From Micromonospora_G sp044458865 (lineage in GTDB: Bacteria > Actinomycetota > Actinomycetes > Mycobacteriales > Micromonosporaceae), in contig NZ_JBITIH010000024.1 in assembly GCF_044458865.1 (NCBI RefSeq), positions 1 through 64,000 on the forward strand: a DNA stretch of 64,000 bases, read 5' to 3'. Shown in pieces: positions 39,397-48,031 of this stretch. A program made the translations under genes and the position numbers. Under the pieces are notes generated by a model. It ran no database searches and was not told where the DNA came from. It saw nothing but the letters and a program-made list of their open reading frames with translations. Each line of letters starts with the position of its first letter. Positions within the stretch are counted from its first letter, which is position 1.

Positions 39397-41102
39397 GTTC
39401 TCGGCTCCCGGGGTTCGTGCGGTTGGCGGGTGTCGTCGCCGGCGCCCGGCCCCGGTACGGCCGACGACGGCCGGTAGATGTGGTAGCCGGGCGGCGCACT
39501 GCCTGCCAGGTTGCCGTTCTGGGCCGATGCCGATGCCGATGCCGATGCGGTGGCGGGCTCGGTGACGGTACGCGTCTCGGCCGCCGCCGGCTCCGTCGCC
39601 CGCTCCTGGGCGGCCCGTTCGGCGGCGGCCTGTTGGTCGGCGGCGGCCTGTTGGTCGGCGGCGGCCTGTTGCTCGGCGGCGGCCTGTTGGTCGGCGGCCT
39701 CCTGCTCGGCGTCCGGGATGGCCCGGCCGTGCAGCTTCTCGCCCCGCAGCCGCCCCGCGACCACGACCGCGCGTACGGCGGCGAGCGTGGCCAGGCCGCT
39801 GAGCACCGCGATGCCGACCCGGCCGTCGAACGGGATCAGGCCCAGCGCGCCGCCGGCCACGAAGGCCAGCATGAGGGCGGTCTCCGAGTGGGCGAAGGCG
39901 CTGGCCCGGGACCGTTCCCGGATCCGTTCCTGGATCGAGGCGTCCACGGCGAGCTTCGCGACGCCGCTGACCAGGGCGGTGACCAGGCAGAGCAGGGCGA
40001 CCGTGAGCAGGGAGAACCGGACCGTGGCGAGCACTGCCAGCGCGGCGACGATAACCAGACCGCTCGATTGCAGCGCGATCGGGCGGTGGATGCGAAGCCG
40101 GGTGCCGAGCGCGGTGGCGAGGAAGGTGCCGACCGCCAGTGCCCCACCGACCAGTCCCAGCGCGGCCTGGTCGGAGAGCTTCCGGCCGAGCAGTTCCGTG
40201 GTCACGTCGCCGGCCTTGATCGCGAAGGCGAGGAAGAGCAGGAGGAAGCCGTACAGGCCGCGCAGGGTGGCACCGCCGGCCAGGGAGGCGAGCACCAGCC
40301 GCCCGCCCGGTGCGCCCCGCCCGAGTGCCCGTTCCTGGCGGCCCCGCCAGATGGCGCGGATCGGCCGGGGCACCGCCTCCGGGGGCTCGGAGTCGGCCCG
40401 GGGCGGCAGCCGCAGCGCGATCACCATGCCCACCAGGAAGATGACCGAGGCGACCCGGAGTGGCCACTGTGGACCCACCCAGAACGCGGCCAGCCCCAGG
40501 GGCGCGACCACGGTGCCGGCGATGGTGCCGTACACGCTGGCGCGGGCACCGGCCTGGGACAGGCCGATGCCCTCGGGAAGCAGCCGGGGAACGGCGGCTG
40601 ACCGGGCCACGCCGTACGCCCGGGAGAGGGCGAGTACGCCGAACGCGGCCGGGTAGAGCCCGAATCCGTGGATGTAGTCGGAGATCAACCAGGCCAGGAA
40701 GGCACGGCCGAGCATGGTGGCGGCGAGGGCGTACCGGCGGCCGTGCCGGAAGTGGTCGAGCAGCGGGCCGACCACCGGGGCGAGCAGCGCGAACGGGACC
40801 ATGGTCACCAACAGGTAGAGGGCGACCTTGCCGCGCGCCTCGCCGAGCGGGGCGTTGAAGAAGATCGTTCCGGCCAGGCCGATCGTGATCAGGACGTCAC
40901 CGGCGCACGAGACGGCGTGCAGGTCGAAGAGGCGCACCATCCCGGTTTCGCCTCCGGCCCCCCGGGTCCGTACCCGCCCGGCGCCCCGGGTGATCCAGGC
41001 CCCGCCACGGAACGTGCCGCGCAGGAGCGCGCGGGTGCCACGGATCGTCGTACCGAGGGCACGCCCGAGGAACGACCCCCTGGGGCGGTTGAACAGCGGC
41101 AT
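39393..41102 (-). CDS. MFS-type membrane protein with low-complexity C-terminal tail
   Basis: This protein of about 570 residues has about 12 membrane spans between residues 60 and 430, resembling the Rv0876c group of actinobacterial MFS-like proteins. The C-terminal 120 or so residues are cytoplasmic and repetitive (QQAAADQQAAADQQAAAER, then a run of Ala-Ser) followed by a Pro-rich end. Substrate unknown. The ATG at 41102 follows GAGG; an ATG at 41111 is an alternative. Its stop overlaps mqnB, suggesting co-expression with menaquinone synthesis, but a link to quinones is only inferred from position. Confidence 0.75.
   Translation of the reverse strand: MPLFNRPRGSFLGRALGTTIRGTRALLRGTFRGGAWITRGAGRVRTRGAGGETGMVRLFDLHAVSCAGDVLITIGLAGTIFFNAPLGEARGKVALYLLVTMVPFALLAPVVGPLLDHFRHGRRYALAATMLGRAFLAWLISDYIHGFGLYPAAFGVLALSRAYGVARSAAVPRLLPEGIGLSQAGARASVYGTIAGTVVAPLGLAAFWVGPQWPLRVASVIFLVGMVIALRLPPRADSEPPEAVPRPIRAIWRGRQERALGRGAPGGRLVLASLAGGATLRGLYGFLLLFLAFAIKAGDVTTELLGRKLSDQAALGLVGGALAVGTFLATALGTRLRIHRPIALQSSGLVIVAALAVLATVRFSLLTVALLCLVTALVSGVAKLAVDASIQERIRERSRASAFAHSETALMLAFVAGGALGLIPFDGRVGIAVLSGLATLAAVRAVVVAGRLRGEKLHGRAIPDAEQEAADQQAAAEQQAAADQQAAADQQAAAERAAQERATEPAAAETRTVTEPATASASASASAQNGNLAGSAPPGYHIYRPSSAVPGPGAGDDTRQPHEPREPRT
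39619..39713. repeat. In-frame 18-bp tandem repeats in the MFS gene
   Basis: The unit GGCGGCGGCCTGTTGGTC is repeated about five times with small changes and encodes the QQAAAD repeats of the MFS tail. A second array of GATGCC/GCCGAT hexamers at about 39523-39550 encodes an Ala-Ser run. Confidence 0.85.
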
Positions 41103-41206
41103 GTGCACCATCCTCGCCCATCCGGCGCAACCCCGGAGGATGTGCCGCGAGAACGTCTGCGGGGAGTCCCTGCCGGCCCGCCGCCCGGATAGGGAAGAAT
41201 GAGCGT

Positions 41207-42028
41207 GTGACCAGGACCGCCGGCGCTCGCGCAGCCCGTCTTGACCAGGTTTGTGCCGCCGCCGTGGAGGTGGCTCGGGCCGGCATCACCGAGGTGGAGC
41301 CGGCTGATGTTGGCGCCCACCTGGAGGTTGTCGCAGAGGGCGAACGCCTGGTGACCCATTTCTTTGAATGTCTGCTCGCCGGCTACCGGGGATGGCGCTG
41401 GGCGGTCACCGTCACCCGGGTGTCGCGCAGCAAGCAGGTGACCATCTGCGAGGCGGTCCTGCTGCCCGGCCCGGACGCGCTGCTGGCGCCCGGCTGGCTG
41501 CCCTGGCAGGAACGGCTGCAGCCGGGTGACCTCGGCGTGGGAGACCTCCTGCCGACCCCGGCCGACGACGACCGCCTCGTGCCCGGTTACGTCCTCTCCG
41601 ACGACCCCGCGGTCGAGGAGACGAACTGGGAACTCGGACTCGGCCGGTCCCGGGTGATGTCCCTGGAAGGCCGGATGGAGACCGCCCAGCGCTGGTACGA
41701 CGGCGACCACGGCCCGACCGCGCCGATCGCCGCCGCCGCGCCCCGGACCGCCCGCTGTGGAACCTGTGGTTTCTACCTGCCCCTCGCCGGTGCCATGCGC
41801 CAGGCGTTCGGGGTCTGCGGCAACTTCTACGCCCCCGACGACGGCCGGGCGGTCAGCGCCGACCATGGCTGCGGGGCACACTCGGAGACCCTGCTCGACA
41901 CCCCGGAGACGCCGGTGGACGAGTTGCCGACGATCTATGACGACAACGAGGTCGAGGCGGTCTCGGTGAGCCGGGCCCCGGGTTCCGTGGAGAACGGCGA
42001 GCCCGCCGAGCCGTACGGGCACGGCTGA
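41207..42028 (+). CDS. DUF3027 family protein
   Basis: This 273-residue cytosolic protein of unknown function is of the actinobacterial DUF3027 type. It has GWRWAVTVTRVSRSKQVTICEAVLLPG, then LPWQERLQPGDLGVGDLLP, then a zinc-knuckle-like RCGTCGFYLPLAGAMRQAFGVCGN with three Cys and a later HGCGAHSE. The cysteines may bind zinc. GTG start at 41207. It diverges from the MFS gene with 104 bp between. It is found near cspA, futalosine and serC genes in related genomes. Confidence 0.82.
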   Translation: MTRTAGARAARLDQVCAAAVEVARAGITEVEPADVGAHLEVVAEGERLVTHFFECLLAGYRGWRWAVTVTRVSRSKQVTICEAVLLPGPDALLAPGWLPWQERLQPGDLGVGDLLPTPADDDRLVPGYVLSDDPAVEETNWELGLGRSRVMSLEGRMETAQRWYDGDHGPTAPIAAAAPRTARCGTCGFYLPLAGAMRQAFGVCGNFYAPDDGRAVSADHGCGAHSETLLDTPETPVDELPTIYDDNEVEAVSVSRAPGSVENGEPAEPYGHG

Positions 42029-42086
42029 CCGACCGCCCGCTGAGGCCGCCGACACCGCGGAGCCGTCAGTCCTGCGTGGCTACCGG

Positions 42087-42341
42087 TCAGTGCCGCTGGC
42101 CGGCCCGGCGGCGGCGCCGGTTGGCGTCGTGGCGGAGCATCACGGCCAGTCCGGGGAAGCCCACCAGGAAGCCGGCGAGGCAGGTCCAGAGCCAGTCCTG
42201 ATGACCGTGCTCGGTCAGCCAGTCGCGAAAGAAGATCAGCAGGACCAGCCCGACCACGGCCCAGATCACGATGCCGCCGACGGCGAACGGGACCATCGGC
42301 GGGTCGAGCGGCTCCGGCCGCGGTTGCTGCTGCTCCGGCAC
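42087..42341 (-). CDS. DUF2530 family small membrane protein
   Basis: This 84-residue protein has two membrane spans, about 15-37 (MVPFAVGGIVIWAVVGLVLLIFF) and 48-66 (WLWTCLAGFLVGFPGLAVM), and a basic end (ANRRRRRAGQRH). It matches the DUF2530 pattern of small actinobacterial membrane proteins. The GTG at 42341 is chosen because the region upstream is not conserved-looking. No function is known. Confidence 0.7.
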   Translation of the reverse strand: MPEQQQPRPEPLDPPMVPFAVGGIVIWAVVGLVLLIFFRDWLTEHGHQDWLWTCLAGFLVGFPGLAVMLRHDANRRRRRAGQRH

Positions 42342-42459
42342 GTGATCAGCGTACCCGTGGGCAGGGATCGAACTTCGTAACCGGAACGAACTTTCCCGGT
42401 AAACGGTCGTCTGGGACGATGCGCCCATCGAACCCCATGATCGCGATGTGAGGTCCCTG

Positions 42460-43938
42460 ATGACGACCACCTCGGCAAAGGCCGGTACCCCGCCGGCGAC
42501 CACACCCCCACGCAGCGGCTTCGACCGCTACTTCGAGATCTCCCACCGTGGCTCCACCGTCAACCGGGAGATCCGGGGCGGGCTCGCCACCTTCTTCACG
42601 ATGGCCTACATCGTGGTGCTCAACCCGTTGATCCTCGGCAACGCCGTCGACGGCGACGGTCAGCGGTTGGCCATCCCCGCGCTCGCCGCGGCCACCGCCC
42701 TGGTCGCCGGGGTGATGACCATCCTGATGGGGGTGGTCGGCCGGTTTCCGCTCGCGCTCGCGGCGGGACTCGGGGTGAACGCCCTGGTCGCGTACGAGAT
42801 CGCCCCGCAGATGACCTGGGCCGACGCGATGGGACTGGTGGTGATCGAGGGCGTGATCATTGCGATCCTGGTGCTCACCGGCCTTCGTACGGCCGTCTTC
42901 CGTTCGGTGCCGACCCAGCTCAAGACCGCGATCGGGGTGGGAATCGGCCTCTTCCTGACCATCATCGGGCTGGTTGACGCCGGTTTCGTCCGCCGGATCC
43001 CGGACGCCGCCGGCACCACCGTGCCGGTCGGTCTGGGCATCAACGGCAAACTGGTCACCTGGCCGGCGCTGGTCTTCGTGCTCGGTCTGCTCGTCACCCT
43101 CGTGCTGGTGGTCCGCAAGGTCCGGGGCGCGATCCTGATCGGCATCGTGGCCTCGACCGTGTTGGCGATCATCGTGGAGGCGATCGCCAACGTCGGCCCG
43201 TCGTTCGTGAACGGGAAGCCGAACCCGCAGGGCTGGTCACTGAACGTGCCGGAGTTGCCGGCCACCGTGCTCGCCACCCCCGACCTCTCCCTGCTGGGCA
43301 ACTTCGACGTGCTCGGTTCCTGGTCGCGGGCCGGTTGGCTGATCGCGTTGATGTTCGTCTTCACGCTCCTGGTCACCGACTTCTTCGACACCATGGGCAC
43401 GATGGTGGCGGTCGGGCAGGAGGGCGACCTGCTGGACGAGAGCCAGACGCCGCCGCGTACCCGAGAGATCCTGCTCGTCGACTCGATCGCCGCGGCGGCC
43501 GGCGGGGCGGCGAGCACGTCGAGCAACACCTCGTACATCGAGAGCGCGGCCGGTGTCGCGGAGGGGGCCCGTACCGGGGTGGCGAACCTGGTCACCGGTG
43601 GGCTGTTCCTGCTGGCCATGTTCCTGGCCCCGCTGGTTGTGGTGGTGCCGTTCGAGGCCGCGTCGACCGCGCTGGTGGTGGTCGGGTTCCTGATGATGAC
43701 CGGCGTACGGAACATCGACTGGACGGACTACGAGATTGCCGTACCGGCCTTCCTGACGATTGTGCTGATGCCGTTCACCTACTCGATCTCGAACGGGATC
43801 GGCGCCGGCGTGATCACTTTCGTCGTCCTCAAGTTGGCCCGGGGCAGGGCCGGGCAGGTGCACCCGCTGCTGTACGGGGTGGCCGGTCTCTTCACCCTCT
43901 ACTTCCTGCGGGGCCCGATCGAGTCGTTGATCGGCTGA
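42460..43938 (+). CDS. NCS2 family purine permease (AzgA-type)
   Basis: This 492-residue permease has about 12-14 membrane spans. The RYFEISHRGSTVNREIRGGLATFFTMAYIVVLNPLIL opening (split here by loops) and the TDFFDTMGTMVAVGQEGDLLDE block are the signature of the AzgA/PbuG hypoxanthine, guanine and adenine transporters. TSSNTSYIESAAGVAEGARTG is the conserved pseudo-helix. It should import purine bases with protons. The ATG at 42460 is used; a GTG at 42448 is possible. It is a single gene; futalosine hydrolase nearby releases hypoxanthine, but a link is only possible. Confidence 0.9.
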   Translation: MTTTSAKAGTPPATTPPRSGFDRYFEISHRGSTVNREIRGGLATFFTMAYIVVLNPLILGNAVDGDGQRLAIPALAAATALVAGVMTILMGVVGRFPLALAAGLGVNALVAYEIAPQMTWADAMGLVVIEGVIIAILVLTGLRTAVFRSVPTQLKTAIGVGIGLFLTIIGLVDAGFVRRIPDAAGTTVPVGLGINGKLVTWPALVFVLGLLVTLVLVVRKVRGAILIGIVASTVLAIIVEAIANVGPSFVNGKPNPQGWSLNVPELPATVLATPDLSLLGNFDVLGSWSRAGWLIALMFVFTLLVTDFFDTMGTMVAVGQEGDLLDESQTPPRTREILLVDSIAAAAGGAASTSSNTSYIESAAGVAEGARTGVANLVTGGLFLLAMFLAPLVVVVPFEAASTALVVVGFLMMTGVRNIDWTDYEIAVPAFLTIVLMPFTYSISNGIGAGVITFVVLKLARGRAGQVHPLLYGVAGLFTLYFLRGPIESLIG

Positions 43939-44054
43939 CCCGTTCGGGTCGGCTCCGCCCCGCGTGGGCGGCCGGTGGTCGGGCGGGGGAAACTAGCATC
44001 CGCAGGCACCCCGCCTGGCCCTGACCTCGGGTGACTGTGGTCATAACAGTAGTC

Positions 44055-44082
44055 GTTAGCCAGGCTTATTAGCTAGGCTAAC
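44055..44082. promoter_or_regulatory. MarR operator/promoter palindrome
   Basis: The 28-bp palindrome runs from GTTAGCCAGGCT to AGCTAGGCTAAC around TATT, with 22 of 28 positions matching its own reverse complement. It lies just upstream of the MarR gene and includes AT-rich bases suitable for a -10 box (TAGGCT). Self-repression by the MarR protein is the expected use. Confidence 0.7.
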
Positions 44083-44104
44083 TAACGTGACGGAGCGGAC
44101 GGTG

Positions 44105-44536
44105 ATGGCGCAACGTGTGCCGCCTGCGCAGCTGGCAAGCCTGCTGCGCGATGCGATCACCCGGCTCAATCGACGGGTCCGGCAGTCCCGGCCTGTCGGC
44201 GAACTCACGCTGACCCAGTTGTCGGCCCTGACCAGTCTGGAGCTGGCGGGCGCGCTGACGCCTCGTGAGTTGGCCGACACCGAACGGGTGCAGCCACCGA
44301 CTATGACCAAGATCGTTGCGAAGTTGGAGGAGCGTGGCCTGGTGCGCCGCACTCCCCATCCGACCGACCGACGTCAGGTCATTCTCTCGACGACCGACTC
44401 CGGCCGTGAGGTGTTCGCCCAGTTCGAACGGGCGCGCAACGAATGGCTGGGGCACCGGCTCGCCGAGTTGACCCCGGAGGAACGGGAAACGCTGCGGCAG
44501 GCCGCGGCGATCCTGCAGAAGGTCGCTCGCGCCTGA
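44105..44536 (+). CDS. MarR-family transcriptional regulator
   Basis: This 143-residue winged-helix regulator has a LTQLSALTSLELAGALTPRELADTE recognition region and the wing with HPTDRRQVILSTTDSGREV, the DxRx motif typical of MarR. N- and C-terminal helices form the dimer interface. The ATG at 44105 has a GGAG site; a GTG at 44087 gives six more residues. It probably binds the palindrome at 44055-44082 and, since the MFS exporter follows 72 bp later on the same strand, controls that gene as well. The inducing ligand is unknown. Confidence 0.87.
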   Translation: MAQRVPPAQLASLLRDAITRLNRRVRQSRPVGELTLTQLSALTSLELAGALTPRELADTERVQPPTMTKIVAKLEERGLVRRTPHPTDRRQVILSTTDSGREVFAQFERARNEWLGHRLAELTPEERETLRQAAAILQKVARA

Positions 44537-44608
44537 TCGGCGCCCGCGTACCGGGTCCGCTTCGTCCGCTGTGGATGACGCGTACGACCCGGAGGAGGCG
44601 CACCCCGA

Positions 44609-45898
44609 GTGCGGGCAAAACTAGGCACCACGTTCCAGTCCTTGCAGGTCCGAAACTACCGGCTGTTCGCGATCGGTCAGCTCACCAAGCTGATCGGCGT
44701 GTGGATGATGTTCACCGCACAGGACTGGCTCGTACTCGATCTCTCCCACAACTCGGCGACCGCCCTCGGCTGGGTCACCGCGTTGCAGTTCACCCCCGTA
44801 CTGCTGCTCACCCTCTTCTCCGGCCGGCTCGCCGACCGGTACGACAAGCGCCTGCTGCTCTTCATCGCGAACGCGAGCTGGTGCCTGCTGGCGCTCACCA
44901 TGAGCCTGCTGGTGGTCACCGGCAGGATCGAACTCTGGCACGTCTTCGTCTTCGCCGCCCTGCTCGGCACCGCGAACGCGGTCGAGACCCCGGTACGCCA
45001 GTCGTTCGTCTCCGAACTCGTCGGCACCTCGCTGCTGCCGAACGCGCTGTCGCTCTCGGCGGCGACGTTCAACTCCGCCCGGATCATCGGCCCCGCCGTG
45101 GCCGGCGTGGCGATCGCCGTCTTCGATGTCGGACCGGTCTTCCTGATCAGCGTCTTCGGCGCGCTCGCGCCGCTGATCGGCCTGCTCCGGATGCGCGCCG
45201 ACGAACTGCACCGGGAGGCCCTGCCGCCGCTGGAGGAACGCGCCCCCGCCCGGGTCATCGACGGACTCCGGTACGTCCGGGCCCGCCCCGACCTGGTGCT
45301 GCCGATGGTGCTCATGTCGGTGATGGGGATGACCCTGTTCAACTTCCAGATCACCCTCGCCGCGCTCGCGAAGACCGTCTTCCACACCGGCGCGGCCTCG
45401 TTCGGACTCTTCACCACCGCGCTCGCCCTCGGCGCGCTCGGTGGTGCCCTTGCCGGCAGCGGGCGGCGCAGCCGCCCCTCGGTCTGGGTGGTCCTCGGGG
45501 CGGCGGTCGGCTGCGCGGTCGCCGGCACCCTGGTCGGGCTCGCCACCAGCTACTGGCTGGTGATGCTGCTGCTGGTGCCGGCCGGATTCCTGATGGTCTA
45601 CTTCGCCCAGGCGTCGAACCAGCGGGTGCAGCTCGGGGTCGACGCGGCCTTCCGGGGCCGGGTGATGGCTCTCTGGGTGCTGGTCTTCCTCGGCACCAAC
45701 CCGGTCGGCGCACCGGCGATGGGCTGGGTCGCCGAGCACGCCGGGGCGAACGCCGCGATCTGTGTCGGCGGGCTCATCTCGTTGGTTGCTGCCCTGCTGG
45801 CACTGCTCTGGCAGTTGCGTCACGAGGGCGCCCGGCTCCGTCTCCGGATCGCCCCCCGACCCCGCCTGTACGTCGTCCCCGCGGCCGACGTGAGCTGA
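44609..45898 (+). CDS. MFS exporter, probably MarR-regulated
   Basis: This 429-residue transporter has about 12 spans, of the EntS-like MFS_3 type. The FQSLQVRNYRLFAIGQLTKLIG start and LFSGRLADRYDKRLLLFIANA loop are standard, and GTANAVETPVRQSFVSELVG matches motif C region. It should extrude a small molecule with protons. The GTG start has GGAGGAGG about 12 bases upstream. The MarR gene directly upstream makes a classical regulator/efflux pair. A palindromic element (45923-45971) follows the stop. Confidence 0.87.
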   Translation: MRAKLGTTFQSLQVRNYRLFAIGQLTKLIGVWMMFTAQDWLVLDLSHNSATALGWVTALQFTPVLLLTLFSGRLADRYDKRLLLFIANASWCLLALTMSLLVVTGRIELWHVFVFAALLGTANAVETPVRQSFVSELVGTSLLPNALSLSAATFNSARIIGPAVAGVAIAVFDVGPVFLISVFGALAPLIGLLRMRADELHREALPPLEERAPARVIDGLRYVRARPDLVLPMVLMSVMGMTLFNFQITLAALAKTVFHTGAASFGLFTTALALGALGGALAGSGRRSRPSVWVVLGAAVGCAVAGTLVGLATSYWLVMLLLVPAGFLMVYFAQASNQRVQLGVDAAFRGRVMALWVLVFLGTNPVGAPAMGWVAEHAGANAAICVGGLISLVAALLALLWQLRHEGARLRLRIAPRPRLYVVPAADVS

Positions 45899-45922
45899 CC
45901 GTCGAAAAGCCATCCGATCAGG

Positions 45923-45971
45923 AGGAGGGGCCCCTTGTCATCGGATTCCAAAGAGGAAGGGACCCTTCCTC
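45923..45971. repeat. Palindromic intergenic element, copy C
   Basis: About 49 bp with AGGAGGGGCCCCTTGTCATCG at one end and AGGAAGGGACCCTTCCT at the other, related to the elements at 8648-8700 and 9691-9743. The centre is different. It follows the MFS stop by 24 bp and could terminate transcription. Confidence 0.65.
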
Positions 45972-46020
45972 ACCCGTCCGGGGGTGGGCGAGTGTCGTAC
46001 CGGTCTGATTGGTTGTGGGG

Positions 46021-46770
46021 ATGGAGCAGACGCGATATCTGGAGTGTCTTGCCGCCGACCACGCCCGGCTGGGTCTAGTCGCGGCGAAGGGCCTGGCCGA
46101 GGCCGTTCCGAGTTGTCCGGACTGGAGTGTGCGGGACCTGACCCGTCACGTGGCCGAGGTCTACCTGCACAAGGTCGCCTGCATGCGCACCGGGGCGATG
46201 CCCCAGGACTGGCCACCGGACCTCTCCGGGGAGGAGCCGGCGACGCTACTCGAACGGGCGTACGCGGAACTGCTGTCGGAGTTCGACGAACGCACACCTG
46301 GATCGGCCGCCTACACCTGGTACGAACCGGATCAGACAGTGGCGTTCTGGATCCGCCGGATGGCGCACGAAACGGTGGTGCACCGGGTCGACGCGGAGCA
46401 GGCGGTCGGCGCGTCCATCACCGACATTCCGGACGACCTCGCCCACGACGGGATCGACGAGGTGCTCCGGGTGATGCTGGAATACGGCACCCGTAGCTGG
46501 CCGGAAGCGTTTGCCGGATCACTGCCGGACTCCCCGGTCCGGTTGTTGGTCCACGCCGGTGAGCGGAGCTGGCTGGTCGATCTGGGCCCGGCCGGCGCGC
46601 AGATCGGACCCGGTGCCACCGACCAGCCGGTGCACGCGACGGTCAGCGGCTCCCCGCAGGAACTGCTGCTCTGGCTCTGGCGTCGCTCGCCCGAGGAAGC
46701 GATACGGCGTACCGGCGACCGGGGCGTGGTCGAACACTTCCGCCGCTCCCTCGGCCTCGCCACCCAGTAA
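46021..46770 (+). CDS. Maleylpyruvate isomerase-family (mycothiol-dependent-type) protein
   Basis: This 249-residue protein has the DinB-like four-helix N-terminal domain of mycothiol-dependent maleylpyruvate isomerases. VPSCPDWSVRDLTRHVAEVYLHK and later MAHETVVHRVDAEQAVG carry the metal-binding histidines (H in RHVAE, H in AHETVVHRVD). A C-terminal SCP2-like domain (PVRLLVHAGERSWLVDLG to GSPQELLLWLWRRS) follows. Many members are mycothiol-linked detoxification enzymes of unknown substrate. ATG at 46021. It suits an actinomycete that makes mycothiol. Confidence 0.82.
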   Translation: MEQTRYLECLAADHARLGLVAAKGLAEAVPSCPDWSVRDLTRHVAEVYLHKVACMRTGAMPQDWPPDLSGEEPATLLERAYAELLSEFDERTPGSAAYTWYEPDQTVAFWIRRMAHETVVHRVDAEQAVGASITDIPDDLAHDGIDEVLRVMLEYGTRSWPEAFAGSLPDSPVRLLVHAGERSWLVDLGPAGAQIGPGATDQPVHATVSGSPQELLLWLWRRSPEEAIRRTGDRGVVEHFRRSLGLATQ

Positions 46771-46857
46771 GCGGCGGCCCAAGGGCGAACGGCGGGCTAG
46801 GGTTTCATCGGTGGCGTGCCCCGTACGCGGGGCCTGACGTCGGAGGAGATGGCGGTC

Positions 46858-47355
46858 ATGCACGCGCTCGTGCTGGCACTGGCGCTCCTGGCACTGGTCT
46901 GTATACCGGCGTTGGTGGCCGCGATGATCTGTGCCGACGAACTGGTCCACTGGCTCGCCGCCGAATGGGACGCCCGTCGGGTGCGGCGGCGGGAGCAGCG
47001 TGCCCTGGATCACCTGGAGCGTGCGCTACACGCCGAAACGGGCTTCGGTGGCTTCGACCCCGCCGAGCTGGATCGCCCGGGCGGTCCCGCCATCGAGCAG
47101 ATCGCGGCCGACCTGCGCCGCCTCGGCGGTGAGCGGCTGGGGCCGTGGCAAAGCTCCCGGTCCGGGCACGGCGACCTGCTGCGGGCGTACGACGAGCGAC
47201 TCCGGCTCGCCAGTCGGTATCTGGGGGTGGCCGAGCACCTGGCGGATCTCGACGGGGTGGATCGGGAGATCGAACGGGTCCGGGTCGAAGGCGAACTGGA
47301 GGCGGCCGGTCTGATGCTGCACCAGGCCGGTCGCCATCCGTACCCGGAATGGTGA
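46858..47355 (+). CDS. Membrane-anchored hypothetical protein
   Basis: This 165-residue protein has one N-terminal membrane span (MHALVLALALLALVCIPALV, extended to AAMICADEL), then an Arg/Glu-rich helical cytoplasmic part (RRVRRREQRALDHLERALH). The rest is helical and charged (ERLRLASRYLGVAEHLADLDGVDREIERVR). The ATG at 46858 lies 9 bases after GGAGGAG. I do not recognise the family. It is 42 bp upstream of the RNA ligase gene on the same strand. Confidence 0.65.
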   Translation: MHALVLALALLALVCIPALVAAMICADELVHWLAAEWDARRVRRREQRALDHLERALHAETGFGGFDPAELDRPGGPAIEQIAADLRRLGGERLGPWQSSRSGHGDLLRAYDERLRLASRYLGVAEHLADLDGVDREIERVRVEGELEAAGLMLHQAGRHPYPEW

Positions 47356-47397
47356 GGCCGGTGGTGGGTCGCGCACGACGGACGGGCGGGTGAGCCG

Positions 47398-48003
47398 GTG
47401 CGACTGTTCGTAGCGATCCATCCGCCACCGGAGGCGTTGAACGATCTTGTGTGGATGGTGGAGCGGCTGAGGGTCGGTGCCGCAGCGGCATCCGGGGCCA
47501 ACGTGCGGCTGACCGCACCGGAGGACCTGCACCTGACCGTCGTCTTCATCGGTGAGGTGCGCGACGACCAGCTGCCCGGGGTCCGTCGCGCCCTCGACCG
47601 GGCGGCCGGAAGCTGGCGCCCGCCGTCGGGAACGGGCGGCTCGGTCGAGGTCGTGGGCGTGCCCCGGCTGCGGCTCGGCGGAGGTGGACTCTTCGGGTCG
47701 GCAACGGACGGCGTGCTCTGGGTGGGTCTGCGCGGCGACGTGGACGCGTTGCACGCGGTGAGTCTGGCCGCCCGACGCGAACTCTCCGACTGCGAGGTGG
47801 CGCAGGATCCGAGGCCGTACGCGCCGCATGTCACCCTGGCCCGGCCGGGGCGTCGGCTGTCACCGGAGGACGTCGAAGCGGACCGGGGCGCTCTGGACGG
47901 CTATCTCGGTCCGTCCTGGCCGGTGACCGAGCTGGCGCTGGTACGCAGCAACCCTCCCGGGCACCGGCCCCGGTACGACCGCCTGGCCGCCTGGCCGCTG
48001 TAA
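47398..48003 (+). CDS. thpR: RNA 2',3'-cyclic phosphodiesterase (2'-5' RNA ligase family)
   Basis: This 201-residue 2H phosphoesterase has the two catalytic HxT motifs, HLTVVFIGEV and HVTLARPG. The opening MRLFVAIHPPPEA is typical. In the family it opens 2',3'-cyclic phosphates and can join 2'-5' linkages in RNA; its natural substrate is uncertain. GTG start at 47398. It converges with sepH. Confidence 0.88.
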   Translation: MRLFVAIHPPPEALNDLVWMVERLRVGAAAASGANVRLTAPEDLHLTVVFIGEVRDDQLPGVRRALDRAAGSWRPPSGTGGSVEVVGVPRLRLGGGGLFGSATDGVLWVGLRGDVDALHAVSLAARRELSDCEVAQDPRPYAPHVTLARPGRRLSPEDVEADRGALDGYLGPSWPVTELALVRSNPPGHRPRYDRLAAWPL

Positions 48004-48031
48004 CCGTCCAGGGAAACGGGGGAGTGCCGGG

